Source: Streptomyces formicae (GTDB lineage: Bacteria > Actinomycetota > Actinomycetes > Streptomycetales > Streptomycetaceae). Taken from it: a stretch of DNA of 64,000 nucleotides. Positions 24,820 to 34,146 of the stretch are shown here, one piece after another. Both the position numbers and the translations under genes were made by a program. The stretch is taken from NCBI RefSeq assembly GCF_002556545.1, contig NZ_CP022685.1:1922001-1986000 (forward strand), written 5' to 3'. The notes beneath the pieces were generated by a model. The model made no database searches. It worked only from the letters and a program-made list of their open reading frames with translations, and was not told the origin of the DNA. Numbering within the stretch: the first letter of the stretch is position 1; each line of letters opens with the position of its first letter.

Positions 24820-26025
24820 GTGACGCACGACGAAGCGCCGCTGCTCGGTGACCTCATGCCGTGGTCCGTCGCACCGCTCCGGCCGGGCCGGGGGTGGCCG
24901 ATGGGCCCCGACGCCGCATCCCTGAAGGCCCGTTGGGACGCCTTCGTCCGCGCGGACGCCCCGGCGCGGGCCCGCCTGCTCGCCCCCTCGCGCTCGCGCA
25001 CCCCGCACACCACGGTCGCCCAGCTCCCCGGCCACCCCGGCGGCACCGGCCCGCTGGCCACCGAGTCGGGCCGCTGCCCGGAGCCGGTGCGCGTGCTGCA
25101 CGGCCCCTTCGACGAACAGTGGCTGATCCCCGATCACCGGCTCATCGACGTGGCACGGCCCGAGCTGTGGCGGGTCGCGGGCGAGGGCCAGCTGTTCCTC
25201 GTGGAGCAGGGACACGTCGCGGGAGCCTCGGGCCCCGCCGTACTGGCCTCCGCCGTACTCCCCGACGGCCGCTCGCCCGCCGGACGCCCGGGCAGGATCC
25301 GACCGCTGTTCCGCCGCCCCTGCGGACGCGAACCCAACGTGGCACCGGGCCTGCTCACCCACCTCTCCGCCGCCCTCGGACAGCCCGTCGACGCCGAGGA
25401 CCTGCTCGCCTGGACGCTGGCCGCCGCACGCCCGTCGGCCGGGGGCTGCCGGGTCCCGCTGACCTCCGACGCCGAGCTGTGGGCACGCGGCACGGAACTG
25501 GGCCACCACCTGCTCCGCCTCCAGGCACGCGCCGACGGCGCCCGCCCCAAGCTCCCCGGAGGACGACGACCCTACGTCCGGGCGCCGCTCCCCGCACGGC
25601 CGACGGCGCTCACCTACGACGCCGACGAGGAAGCACTGTGCCTGGACGCGGGACGCATCTCACCGGTGCCGCGCGAGGCGTGGGAGTTCGAGGTGAGCGG
25701 CGTACGCGTCCTGGAACTGTGGTGCCTGCGCCGCACCACACCCACCGAGCCCGAGGACCCCACCGCGCTGGAGGCGATCCGCCCGACGACCTGGCCGCAG
25801 ACCTGGACGTCCGAACTCCTCGAACTGATCACCGTACTCACGCTCCTGAGCGAACTGGAGCCGCGACGAGGCGAGTTGACGGACGCGCTCGACGAGGAAC
25901 GGACGACGGACGCCGCCGAGCTGCGCGAGGCGGGCATCCTGCCGGTACCGGAGGCGGCACGACGCCCGGCCTCCGTCCTCGACCACCACGAAGAGGGCCC
26001 CGGCGGACAGTTCGCGCTCATCTGA
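24820..26025 (+). CDS. type ISP restriction-modification specificity-domain-like protein (stand-alone)
   Basis: A 401-residue protein. It resembles the C-terminal target-recognition region of type ISP restriction-modification enzymes: RLIDVARPELWRVAGEGQLF, VPLTSDAELWARGTELGHHL, LTYDADEEALCLDAGRISPV, EVSGVRVLELWCLRRT, TTWPQTWTSELLELITVLT. No helicase, nuclease or methyltransferase motif is present, and none is encoded beside it. Such solo forms are widespread in Streptomyces and their role is unknown. I chose GTG 24820 because TACGAT ends 7 nt before it (leaderless); ATG 24811 is in frame. The 3' end overlaps the convergent MFS gene by 8 bp. Confidence 0.72.
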   Translation: MTHDEAPLLGDLMPWSVAPLRPGRGWPMGPDAASLKARWDAFVRADAPARARLLAPSRSRTPHTTVAQLPGHPGGTGPLATESGRCPEPVRVLHGPFDEQWLIPDHRLIDVARPELWRVAGEGQLFLVEQGHVAGASGPAVLASAVLPDGRSPAGRPGRIRPLFRRPCGREPNVAPGLLTHLSAALGQPVDAEDLLAWTLAAARPSAGGCRVPLTSDAELWARGTELGHHLLRLQARADGARPKLPGGRRPYVRAPLPARPTALTYDADEEALCLDAGRISPVPREAWEFEVSGVRVLELWCLRRTTPTEPEDPTALEAIRPTTWPQTWTSELLELITVLTLLSELEPRRGELTDALDEERTTDAAELREAGILPVPEAARRPASVLDHHEEGPGGQFALI

Positions 26026-27415
26026 CTTCGCCGGACGTGGCCTCGCGACCGGCGTCGCCCGCTGCCACGAGCGCGAGGATCCCGGCGATCTGGAGCACGG
26101 CGAGCACGACGACGCCGGTGCGGAAGCCCGCCGCTCCCCCGCCGCCGAGGCCGTGGGCGAGCGCCGCGATCGCGGGACCGACCGTGAAGCCGAGGGTGCG
26201 CGCGGTGTTGCCGACCCCGCCGCTCGTGCCGAGCATGCCGGGCGGCGCCGCGGCCATGATCGACGCGTTCACCGGCGTACCGAACAGGGACTGCCCCACG
26301 CCGATCACGGCCAGCCGCCAGCCGATGTCGACGAGCCCGGAGTCCGGCCCGAGCGTCAGCATGCTCAGCAGCCCCACGACGACCAGGACGAGTCCGCCCG
26401 CGCCGAGGAACCTGCCGGGCAGCCGGTCCGCGAGACGGCCGCTGACCGGTGAGCAGAGGGCCACGGCGCCGATGAAGAAGACCATCGCGAGGCCGGTCGT
26501 GGCGGCGCCCCTGTCCAGCACGTCGGCGACGTAGAACGGCAGCAGGAAGTAGGAGAGCCCCACGAAGGTGCCCGTCACCAGGAGGGCGAGCATCGGCAGG
26601 CCGACGGCCCTGCGCCGCAGCAGGCCGATGACCGGGCGCGCCGAACGCAGCCGCGACCACCCCGTTCCGAGCACGGCGCCCGCCACGGCGAACAGCGCGG
26701 CGACGATCGGCTGGTCGGCCTCGATCCGGTCGAAGGCCACCAGGAGCGCGGCCACCGCGCCACCGAGCACCAGGCCGTCGCCGACCAGGGAGCGGTCGGG
26801 CCTGGTGAGCCCGCGCGGTCCCGTCGAAGGGACGAAGCGCGCCCCGAGCCAGACCACCACGATCAGGACCGGGAGCTTCATCAGCATCACAGGACGCCAC
26901 CCGTACGCGTCCGCGACGAGCCCGCCGAGGGACGAGCCGCCCATCGAGCCGAGCGGCATGATCGTGGCGATGTAGCCCATGGCACGGCCGCGCTGGTCCG
27001 GGTGGACGGTGGCGGCGACCATCGGCAGGTAGAGGGCGCCGACCAGGACGCCCGCCACGCCTTGGAGGATCCGGGCGGCGATGAGGGCGGGGAAGTTCGG
27101 CGCGACGGCCGCGAGCACGCTGGTGACACCGACCGCGGGCACGGCCAGCAGGAACAGGGCCCGCAGGTCCACGCGGTCCACCCAGCGGCCCGCCGGGATC
27201 GCGAGCGCGGCCGTCGGCAGGGCGTAGGCGAGCAGCACCCACTGGGTCGCGCCGGTCCCCACGCCGAGTTCGGCGCCGATGGCGGGCAAGGTCACCGACG
27301 ACAGGCTCAGTTCGAGGGTGACCATCAGAAACGCGAGCGCCAGCACGGCGACCGGCGCCCACCGCGTCCGCACGGCGTCGCTTCCCCCATCGGTCCCACA
27401 GGTCGTATGCGTCAT
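26018..27415 (-). CDS. MFS transporter (DHA2-like drug exporter)
   Basis: A 465-residue membrane protein with roughly 14 hydrophobic segments as in the DHA2/QacA group. The first helix carries LALAFLMVTLELSLSSVTLP; the loop 2-3 motif is AGRWVDRVDLRALFLLAV; ARILQGVAGVLVGALYLPMV is motif C-like. It is a proton-driven exporter of drugs or secondary metabolites by family. TAGGTT ends 6 nt before ATG 27415, so it is probably leaderless. It is divergent from the MDR oxidoreductase gene with a 182-bp gap. That gap shows no clear palindrome. Confidence 0.9.
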   Translation of the reverse strand: MTHTTCGTDGGSDAVRTRWAPVAVLALAFLMVTLELSLSSVTLPAIGAELGVGTGATQWVLLAYALPTAALAIPAGRWVDRVDLRALFLLAVPAVGVTSVLAAVAPNFPALIAARILQGVAGVLVGALYLPMVAATVHPDQRGRAMGYIATIMPLGSMGGSSLGGLVADAYGWRPVMLMKLPVLIVVVWLGARFVPSTGPRGLTRPDRSLVGDGLVLGGAVAALLVAFDRIEADQPIVAALFAVAGAVLGTGWSRLRSARPVIGLLRRRAVGLPMLALLVTGTFVGLSYFLLPFYVADVLDRGAATTGLAMVFFIGAVALCSPVSGRLADRLPGRFLGAGGLVLVVVGLLSMLTLGPDSGLVDIGWRLAVIGVGQSLFGTPVNASIMAAAPPGMLGTSGGVGNTARTLGFTVGPAIAALAHGLGGGGAAGFRTGVVVLAVLQIAGILALVAAGDAGREATSGEVR

Positions 27416-27597
27416 GGCCCGAACCTAGGAACCGGGTGCCGCGCCTCGCCTCCGTCGTACGACTGGGGGTGACCAGGTAACCGGACCCGGTCATGAACCC
27501 GGTCGTCCGACAGAGGTCCGGCACCCCGGGCGCTTCCTACCGTTCCGAGTGTCCGGATCAAGGGACATCAGCGAGCGGACAGGGAGTTGAGTCGACG

Positions 27598-28539
27598 ATG
27601 ACGGAAACGGCGACGGAGAAGACGATGCGGGCGGCCGCGATCACGGCGTACGGCACGGCCGACGTCCTGCGCACCGCGGACCTGCCCGTCCCCGAGCCGG
27701 GGACCGGCCAGGTGCGGGTGCGGGTACGGGCGGCCGGGGTGATGCCGTTCGATATCGGGATCAGGCAGGGCGTGATGAGGCCGCCGGGCGTGGAGTTCCC
27801 GATCGTGCCGGGCAACGAGTTCGCGGGCACGGTCGACGCCGTCGCCCCCGGCGTCACCGACTTCGTCCCCGGCGAACCGGTGCTCGGCTACTCGCTGCTC
27901 GGCGCGTACGCGGAGTACGTCGTGGTGGGCGCCGACCAACTGGTGCGCAAGCCCGACGAGATGGAATGGGCGGTGGCGGGCGGCTTCTCGGGCAACGCGC
28001 AGGGCGCGCACCTGGCGCTGAGCGCGATGCGGGTGGAGCCCGGTGACACGGTCCTGATCAACGCGGCGGCGGGCGGACTCGGCACGCTGGCCGTGCAGTT
28101 GGCACGGCTGTGGGGCGCGAGCACCGTCATCGGCACGGCGAGCGAGGCCAACCACGGCCATCTGCGGAAGCTCGGCGCGGTCCCTGTGCGGTACGGCGAC
28201 GGCTTGGAGGAGCGGCTGCGCGCCCTGGCCCCCGACGGTGTCGACGCGGTGCTCGACGGGGCGGGCGGGGCGGGTCTGGCCGCCGCGGCGGCGGTGGCCG
28301 CACACCGCGACCGGGTCATCACGATGGTCGACACCGAGCAGGCGCGTGCGCTGGGCCTGCCGGAGATGACCGGCACCCGGGCCGCCTGGCGACTGGCCGA
28401 GATGGTGGATCTGTACGCGAAGGGGCAGCTGCGGGTGCACATCCGCGCCCAGTACTCACTGGAGCGGGCGGCGCAGGCCCAGCAGAACGTGGAGACGGGG
28501 CACGGCATCGGCAAGGTGGTGCTGACGGTGGGGTCGTGA
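27598..28539 (+). CDS. NADP-dependent quinone oxidoreductase-like MDR protein
   Basis: A 313-residue zinc-free medium-chain reductase of the QOR type. MRAAAITAYGTADVLRTADL opens the catalytic domain, VPGNEFAGTVDAVAPGV replaces the zinc site, and VLINAAAGGLGTLAVQLARL is the AXXGXXG nucleotide-binding turn. No zinc-ligand cysteines are present. ATG 27598 follows an AGGGAG about 11 nt upstream. Such enzymes reduce quinones or enones with NADPH. The LAL regulator gene starts 72 bp downstream on the same strand, with its own leaderless promoter. Confidence 0.9.
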   Translation: MTETATEKTMRAAAITAYGTADVLRTADLPVPEPGTGQVRVRVRAAGVMPFDIGIRQGVMRPPGVEFPIVPGNEFAGTVDAVAPGVTDFVPGEPVLGYSLLGAYAEYVVVGADQLVRKPDEMEWAVAGGFSGNAQGAHLALSAMRVEPGDTVLINAAAGGLGTLAVQLARLWGASTVIGTASEANHGHLRKLGAVPVRYGDGLEERLRALAPDGVDAVLDGAGGAGLAAAAAVAAHRDRVITMVDTEQARALGLPEMTGTRAAWRLAEMVDLYAKGQLRVHIRAQYSLERAAQAQQNVETGHGIGKVVLTVGS

Positions 28540-28599
28540 GGCACGGGCCCGGTGACGGACGACAGCGACCTTCCGAACCGGTCGCCCGCGGGGGCCCGT

Positions 28600-28605
28600 T
28601 AGGGT
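28600..28605 (+). promoter_or_regulatory. -10 hexamer of the LAL regulator leaderless promoter
   Basis: TAGGGT ends 6 nt before ATG 28612; no SD is present. Confidence 0.45.
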
Positions 28606-28611
28606 CGGACC

Positions 28612-31440
28612 ATGCTCTACGGACGCGACGACGAGACCGCTCGGCTGGCTGAGCTGCTGGTACGTGCCCGGCAGGGCGCGAGCGCCGCGCTCGTCCTGCG
28701 CGGCGAGGCCGGTATCGGGAAGACGGAGCTGCTCGAGCACGCCGCCGCGCTGGCGACGGCGCACGGCACCCGCGTCCTGCGTGCCACCGGCATCGAGGCG
28801 GAGAGCGAACTCCCCTTCGCGGGGCTGCATCTGCTCCTGCATCGCGCCACCGACCGGATCGACGACCTCCCGCGGCCGCAGGCCGACGCGCTGCGGGCGG
28901 CGCTCGGGCTCGCGCCGAGCCCGAGCGCCGGTGCCGACCGTTTCCTCGTCGGCCTCGCCGTCCTCACCCTCCTCGCGGACCTCGCGGAACCTGTGCGGCC
29001 CAAGGAGTCCGGGCAGCCCCTGGCGGAAGGTGCGGACGGCGGCTCGGTCCTCTGTCTCGTTGACGACGCCCACTGGCTCGACCGGGCCTCCGCCGACGCC
29101 CTGCTCTTCGCGGCCCGGCGCCTCACCGCCGACGGCATCGTCATGCTGTTCGCCGCCCGCGACGCGCACGCCCCGCCGTTCCCCGCGCAGGGCCTGCCCG
29201 AGCTGCGGCTCACCGGGCTCGACGAAGGGGCCGCGAGCGAGCTGCTCGCCGCGCACGCGGGGGATCTGCCCCGCCACGTACGCGATCAGATCCGGGCGGA
29301 ATCGGCCGGCAACCCGCTCGCCCTGCGCGAGCTGCCCGCCGCCCAGCGGGAGGGCCGGATGTCCGCGTACGACTACCGGTTGGGCGCGCTGCCCAGCCAC
29401 TCCCGCCTCCTTGCGACGTTCGCCGACCGCGTCGGCGCGCTGCCGCGCGCGACCCGCCTCCTGCTGGTCGTCGCGGCCGCCGAGGGGACCGGGGACCTCG
29501 CGGTGACCGCGTCCGCGGCGAGCGCCCTCGGCGCCTCCGTCACCGATCTGGAGCCCGCCGAACGCAAGGAGCTGATCGGCGTCGACGGCGGCCGGTTCGC
29601 CTTCCGGCACCCCCTCGTCCGCGCGGCCGCCTACCGCGGCGCGCCGGTCGGCGACCGCATCGCCGCCCACCGCGCGCTCGCCGACGCGCTGCCCCGCGTC
29701 GGCAACGTGGACCGCCGCGCCTGGCATCTGGCCGCCGCCACGACCGAGCCCGACGAGTACGTCGCCGCCGCCCTGGAGGAGACCGCCGAGCACGCCCGCG
29801 AGCGCGGTGGCTACGCGGCCGTCGCCGCGGCCTGCGAACGTGCGGCCCAGCTCAGCCCGGAGGGCGACCACCGCGCCCGGCGCCTCGCGCTCGCCGCGTC
29901 GGCCGCCGCGGACGCGGGCCAGCACGAGCGTGCCGCGGAACTCGCCCTGCGCGTCGCCCCGCACCTCACCGACCCCGCCGTCCTCGCGCACCTCGCCCAG
30001 GCTCGCGCCGTCCTCGCCCGCGAGCAGGGCAGGCTCGACACCGCAGGTGCCGTGCTCCTGGACGCGGCCGCCGGGATCGCCCCGCACGCGCCGGGGACAG
30101 CGGCGTTCATGGCGTACGAGGCGATGGCGGCGGCCTGGCACTCCGGGCACCGGCAGGCCATCGAGGAGACCGGTGACCGGCTGGCCGGGCTCGGCCTGAA
30201 GGCGCCGATCGACGCGCTGCCCGAAGCGCCGCCCTATCTGGCCGCGGCCGAGGGCCTCGCCCGGCTCGCGGCGGGCGACCCGGGGGCCGGACTCGCGCCG
30301 CTGCGCGCGCTGTTCGAGACGCTGCGGACCCCCCGCCAGGGCCAGGGGCACACCCTGCGCGAACGGGTCTCGATCGCCTCCTGGTTCGCGCCGCTCGCCG
30401 AGGTGCGGACCGGCAACGACCTCGTGGCCGAGCTGGAGCGCGACTGCCGCGACCAGGGCGCGCTCGGTCCGCTGCCCCTCGTACTGCTGCTGCGCACGCG
30501 CACCCGGATCCTGCTGGGCAGGCACGGCTGTGCGCTGGCCGGCGCGGACGAGGGGCTGCGGATCGCCGAGGACACCGGACAGCCGTACTACGCACGGCAG
30601 TTGAGAGGCGCCCTCGCCCATCTCGCGGCGCTCGACGGCGACGAGGAGCGCTGCCGCGACCTCGCGGGCCGGGGCAGCGATCCGCGCCAGACGCTGCCGG
30701 GACTGGAGTGGGGCGCGCTGGCCGTCGGCCTCCTGGAGCTGGGCAACGGCAGGTACGAGGCGGCGCTGCGCGTGTACGAGGACGTCGCGGCGAGCCCGTC
30801 GGGCCACACGGTCGCCGTCCTGTACGGCGTGCCGGACCGGGTCGAGGCGGCCGTACGCACCGGACGGGCCGCCTCCGTGCGGGAGTTGGCGGCGGACTTC
30901 GGCGCGTGGGCCGGACACACGGGCGCGGCATGGGCACGCGCCCTCGCCGCCCGCTGCCGTGCGCTGCTCGCCCCCGAGGCGGCGGCGGGCGCGGTGTACG
31001 AGGAGGCGCTCGCCCTGCACGCCGACGACGGCCGCCCCTTCGAACGGGCCCGCACCGAGCTGCTCCTCGGGGAGTGGCTGCGCCGCGCGGGCCGCAGGAG
31101 CGAAGCCCGTACACCGCTGCGCTCCGCCCTGGACACCTTCGAGCTCCTGGCGGCCGCGCCCTGGGCCGAGCGGGCCCGCGCCGAACTGCGGGCCACCGGT
31201 GAGAGCCGGGCGCGGCGCGGCGGCGACCTGGCACCCCTGGAGCACCTCACCCCCCAGGAACGCCAGGTGGTGCGGCTCGCGGCGACCGGCATGACCAACC
31301 GGGACATCGGCGCCCAGCTGTTCCTCTCGCCCCGGACCGTGGGCTACCACCTCTACAACGCCTACCCGAAGCTGGGCGTGGCCTCGCGCGGCGAGCTGGC
31401 CGGGCTCGACTTCAGCGACGAACGCGAGGAGGCGGCCTGA
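28612..31440 (+). CDS. LAL-type LuxR-family regulator
   Basis: A 942-residue large ATP-binding regulator of the LuxR family. Walker A is GEAGIGKT at residues 31-38 and Walker B is SVLCLVDDAHWLD near 143-155. A long alpha-helical TPR-like middle (about 330-860) follows, and the C-terminal LuxR HTH is LTPQERQVVRLAATGMTNRD then IGAQLFLSPRTVGYHLYNAY. This MalT-like plan needs ATP and an inducer, and in actinomycetes these proteins are often pathway activators in secondary metabolism. Upstream is an NADPH reductase; downstream is a TetR-ABC exporter unit. No biosynthetic cluster is evident, so the target is unknown. Confidence 0.94.
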   Translation: MLYGRDDETARLAELLVRARQGASAALVLRGEAGIGKTELLEHAAALATAHGTRVLRATGIEAESELPFAGLHLLLHRATDRIDDLPRPQADALRAALGLAPSPSAGADRFLVGLAVLTLLADLAEPVRPKESGQPLAEGADGGSVLCLVDDAHWLDRASADALLFAARRLTADGIVMLFAARDAHAPPFPAQGLPELRLTGLDEGAASELLAAHAGDLPRHVRDQIRAESAGNPLALRELPAAQREGRMSAYDYRLGALPSHSRLLATFADRVGALPRATRLLLVVAAAEGTGDLAVTASAASALGASVTDLEPAERKELIGVDGGRFAFRHPLVRAAAYRGAPVGDRIAAHRALADALPRVGNVDRRAWHLAAATTEPDEYVAAALEETAEHARERGGYAAVAAACERAAQLSPEGDHRARRLALAASAAADAGQHERAAELALRVAPHLTDPAVLAHLAQARAVLAREQGRLDTAGAVLLDAAAGIAPHAPGTAAFMAYEAMAAAWHSGHRQAIEETGDRLAGLGLKAPIDALPEAPPYLAAAEGLARLAAGDPGAGLAPLRALFETLRTPRQGQGHTLRERVSIASWFAPLAEVRTGNDLVAELERDCRDQGALGPLPLVLLLRTRTRILLGRHGCALAGADEGLRIAEDTGQPYYARQLRGALAHLAALDGDEERCRDLAGRGSDPRQTLPGLEWGALAVGLLELGNGRYEAALRVYEDVAASPSGHTVAVLYGVPDRVEAAVRTGRAASVRELAADFGAWAGHTGAAWARALAARCRALLAPEAAAGAVYEEALALHADDGRPFERARTELLLGEWLRRAGRRSEARTPLRSALDTFELLAAAPWAERARAELRATGESRARRGGDLAPLEHLTPQERQVVRLAATGMTNRDIGAQLFLSPRTVGYHLYNAYPKLGVASRGELAGLDFSDEREEAA

Positions 31441-31462
31441 CGCCCGGCGGGGACCTGGCCGT

Positions 31463-32191
31463 TCAGCCCGCCCCGCCCGCCCCCGCGAAGGAGTCGAGGA
31501 GCCGGTTGAGCATCCGCTCGAAGATCTCGTCCGGGGTGCCCGGCGCGGGGCCCTGCGCGAACGCGGCGGCGAGGCGTGGGTAGGCGCCGCCGCCGACCTG
31601 GCCCGCGAGGTAGGCGAACCGGGCGGCCTGTTCCTGCTCCTCCGACCACGGCAGGGACCTGGCGTGGTCGGCCATGGCGGACTCGTTGGCCACGTACGTC
31701 ATGACCGAGCCGTTGACCATGCCGATCAGTTCCATCTTGGTGCCCGAGGGGACGTCGAGCCCTTCGAGGACGGTCAGGCAGTGCTCCAGGAAGCGCAGGG
31801 CGTTCGGGCTGCATCCGTAGAGCGGTGACATGACGCGCGCCAGCCAGGGGTGACGGCGCATCATGTCGCGCGTCTGGCGGGCGAGCGCGAGGATCTCCGC
31901 GCGCCAGTCGGCGGCCCCGGGGCCCGCGGGCAGCTCATACTCGGCGCTGACCGCGTCGACCATCAGCTCGTACAGGTCTTCCTTGCGCGGCACGTAGTTG
32001 TAGAGCGACATGGTGCCGCAGCCCAGCTCACCCGCCACGCGCCGCATGGAGACCGCGTCGGCGCCGTCCGCGTCGGCGATGCGGACGGCGGCCGCCGCGA
32101 TGTCCGCCCTGCTGTACGCGGGCTTGGGGCCGCGGCCCGCACGCTCGGGGCGCGCCCAGATCACTTCGGGAGTGGCCGCTCGGCCCGCCAT
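31463..32191 (-). CDS. TetR-family regulator of the ABC exporter
   Basis: A 242-residue TetR protein with a 25-residue N-terminal arm (PEVIWARPERAGRGPKPAYS). The HTH is ADIAAAAVRIADADGADAVS, MRRVAGELGCGTMSLYNYVP, RKEDLYELMVDAV. The C-terminal domain is TetR_C (MRRHPWLARVMSPLYGCSPN, MVNGSVMTYVANES). SD GAGGTG is 8 nt from ATG 32191. It is divergent from a DrrA/B-like ABC exporter. Two copies of a 19-bp palindromic operator in the gap and over the ABC start indicate drug-responsive repression of both. Confidence 0.92.
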   Translation of the reverse strand: MAGRAATPEVIWARPERAGRGPKPAYSRADIAAAAVRIADADGADAVSMRRVAGELGCGTMSLYNYVPRKEDLYELMVDAVSAEYELPAGPGAADWRAEILALARQTRDMMRRHPWLARVMSPLYGCSPNALRFLEHCLTVLEGLDVPSGTKMELIGMVNGSVMTYVANESAMADHARSLPWSEEQEQAARFAYLAGQVGGGAYPRLAAAFAQGPAPGTPDEIFERMLNRLLDSFAGAGGAG

Positions 32192-32218
32192 GGATCATCA
32201 CCTCGCCCACCATGTTAG

Positions 32219-32237
32219 TTACGTACAGCGTACGTAG
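32219..32237. promoter_or_regulatory. TetR operator 1 of the ABC exporter locus
   Basis: TTACGTACAGCGTACGTAG contains the perfect inverted repeat TACGTAC-AGC-GTACGTA. It lies between the divergent TetR and ABC genes. Confidence 0.85.
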
Positions 32238-32242
32238 TGGGG

Positions 32243-32248
32243 TACGGT
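32243..32248 (+). promoter_or_regulatory. -10 hexamer of the ABC gene leaderless promoter
   Basis: TACGGT ends 6 nt before ATG 32255 and lies between the two operator copies. Confidence 0.5.
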
Positions 32249-32254
32249 GCCGAC

Positions 32255-33187
32255 ATGACTTCTACGTACGCTGTACTTAGTGAAGGTCTGGAGAAGCGCT
32301 ACGGCTCCGGCGATTCCGCCGTGCGGGCCCTGCGCGGCCTGGATCTCGCCATCGCCGAAGGCACCGTCTGCGGGCTGCTCGGCCCCAACGGCGCGGGCAA
32401 GACGACCGCCGTCCGCGTGCTCACCACCCTCCAGACGCCGGACGCGGGCACGGCGCGGGTCGCGGGGCATGACGTGCTGCGCGAACCGGAGGCGGTACGA
32501 CGCCACATCGGTGTCACCGGGCAGTACGCCTCGGTCGACGGCGACCTCACGGGGCGGGAGAACCTCCGGCTCTTCGCCAAGCTGCTGCGGGCGCCGCGCA
32601 CGCGTGCCGACGAGCTCCTGGAGGAGTTCGGCCTCGGCGACGCCGCGGGGCGTCCCGCGCGGACGTACTCCGGCGGCATGCGGCGCCGCCTCGACCTCGC
32701 GGCGAGCCTCCTCGTCCGGCCCCGGGTGCTCTTCCTCGACGAGCCGACCACCGGCCTCGATCCGCACAGCAGGAACGGCATCTGGGACGCCGTGCGGAAG
32801 CTGGCGGCCGAGGGCACGACCGTGCTGCTCACCACCCAGTACCTGGAGGAGGCCGATCAACTCGCCGACGACATCGTGCTGATCGACGAGGGACGGGCCG
32901 CGCACCGGGGGACGCCCGCGGAGCTCAAGGCACAGATCGGGAGCTATGCGGAGGTGGTCGTGGCGGAGGACGAGGCGCTGTCCGCGGCCGCGGTCGTGCT
33001 GGACCAGCTGACCGGTGCGGAGCCGGTTCTCCGTGCGGAGGAGCGGACCGTGGGCGTGGTGTCGCTCGATCCCTCGCTGACGCTGCCTCGGCTCGTGCGG
33101 GAGCTCGATGCCGCGGGGGTTCCTGTCGTCGACGCGAGTCTGCGGGTTCCGACGCTTGATGACGTCTTTCTGCGGCTTGTTTCTTGA
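32255..33187 (+). CDS. ABC transporter ATP-binding protein (DrrA-like)
   Basis: A 310-residue ATPase of the drug-resistance ABC exporter class. Walker A is GPNGAGKTT at 43-51, the signature YSGGM at 138-142, and Walker B VLFLDEP at 158-164. The switch His region is TTQYLEEADQLADDI, and the extra C-terminal domain typical of DrrA-type proteins runs from about 230 to 310. The ATG lies 6 nt after TACGGT, between the two TetR operators, so the first codons double as operator. It works with the permease 71 bp downstream at the membrane, probably exporting an antibiotic. Confidence 0.94.
   Translation: MTSTYAVLSEGLEKRYGSGDSAVRALRGLDLAIAEGTVCGLLGPNGAGKTTAVRVLTTLQTPDAGTARVAGHDVLREPEAVRRHIGVTGQYASVDGDLTGRENLRLFAKLLRAPRTRADELLEEFGLGDAAGRPARTYSGGMRRRLDLAASLLVRPRVLFLDEPTTGLDPHSRNGIWDAVRKLAAEGTTVLLTTQYLEEADQLADDIVLIDEGRAAHRGTPAELKAQIGSYAEVVVAEDEALSAAAVVLDQLTGAEPVLRAEERTVGVVSLDPSLTLPRLVRELDAAGVPVVDASLRVPTLDDVFLRLVS
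32262..32280. promoter_or_regulatory. TetR operator 2, inside the ABC coding sequence
   Basis: CTACGTACGCTGTACTTAG is an inverted second copy of operator 1 with a single arm mismatch. It encodes residues 3-9 of the ATPase, just after the start codon. Confidence 0.85.
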
Positions 33188-33258
33188 ACAGCGCGCCGCT
33201 TCGCGGCGAATCGTTCTCGCCCGCCCACCCAACGCTCCTACCCGAAGGGCTGAACCAC

Positions 33259-34041
33259 ATGACTGACCTCGTCCACGACAGCGGGGCCATGTTCGGTCGA
33301 CACTTGCGGCGCATCAAGCACGCGCCCGCGATCCCGATCATGACCCAGACGATGTCCATTGTCTTCCTGCTCTTCTTCGGCTACGTCTTCGGTAGCGCGC
33401 TCGCGATGCCCGGCTCCGACTACCGCGCGTTCCTCGTGCCCGGCATGCTCGTGGCGACCGCCGCCAACGGCATCATGACCGGGATGTTCACGGCCGCCCA
33501 GGACTCCCACCGCGGGGTGATGGACCGGCTGCGGACCCTGCCGATCAGCCGGGCCGCCGTGCCGTTCGGGCAGGCCGTCGCCGATCTGGCGACGACCGCC
33601 GCGGGCCTCGTGCCGCTGATGCTCGTGGGGCTCGCGATGGGGTGGCGGATCGAGGGCGGGGTGCTCGAAGCGGTCGGCGCCTTCGGCCTGTTGCTGCTCT
33701 TCCGCTTCGCCAGCACCTGGATCGGCATCCTGCTCGGGCTCGTCTCACGGAGCGAGGAGGCGGCGGGGCAGCTGGGCGGCGCGACCTTCATGCTGCCGCT
33801 GCTCTCGAACGCCTACCTGCCCACCGAAGGGCTGCCGGGCTGGCTGCGCACCGTCGCCGAGTGGAATCCGATCAGCGCGGTCGCCACGGCGGTACGGGAC
33901 CTGTGCGGCAACGCGCCCGTACCCGCGGATGCCGCGTGGCCGGTGGCGCATCCCGTGGCGGGGTCGATCGCGTGGTCCCTCGTGCTGCTCGCGCTCTGCG
34001 TGCCGCTCGCGGTCCGGCGTTGCACACGGGGAGATCGGTGA
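33259..34041 (+). CDS. ABC-2 type transporter permease (DrrB-like)
   Basis: A 260-residue membrane protein with six hydrophobic segments. The ABC-2 permease layout is clear: cytoplasmic N-terminus (MFGRHLRRIKHAPAIPIM), the first helix pair through FLVPGMLVATAANGIMTGMF, the loop DRLRTLPISRAAVPFGQA, and the late motif NAYLPTEGLPGWLRTVAEWN. ATG 33259 has GAAGGG upstream. It is cotranscribed with the ATPase under TetR control. The 3' side leads into a G-rich intergenic region with a perfect G-quadruplex motif. Confidence 0.92.
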   Translation: MTDLVHDSGAMFGRHLRRIKHAPAIPIMTQTMSIVFLLFFGYVFGSALAMPGSDYRAFLVPGMLVATAANGIMTGMFTAAQDSHRGVMDRLRTLPISRAAVPFGQAVADLATTAAGLVPLMLVGLAMGWRIEGGVLEAVGAFGLLLLFRFASTWIGILLGLVSRSEEAAGQLGGATFMLPLLSNAYLPTEGLPGWLRTVAEWNPISAVATAVRDLCGNAPVPADAAWPVAHPVAGSIAWSLVLLALCVPLAVRRCTRGDR

Positions 34042-34146
34042 GTGCGGTGGGGAAGTCCGCGGTACCAACGAGCGGGCGGGGCAAGGGTGTTGCGGGGACG
34101 GGTGAGATGGCGACGGGTGAGCTGGACACACGTGTGGTGGGAAATC

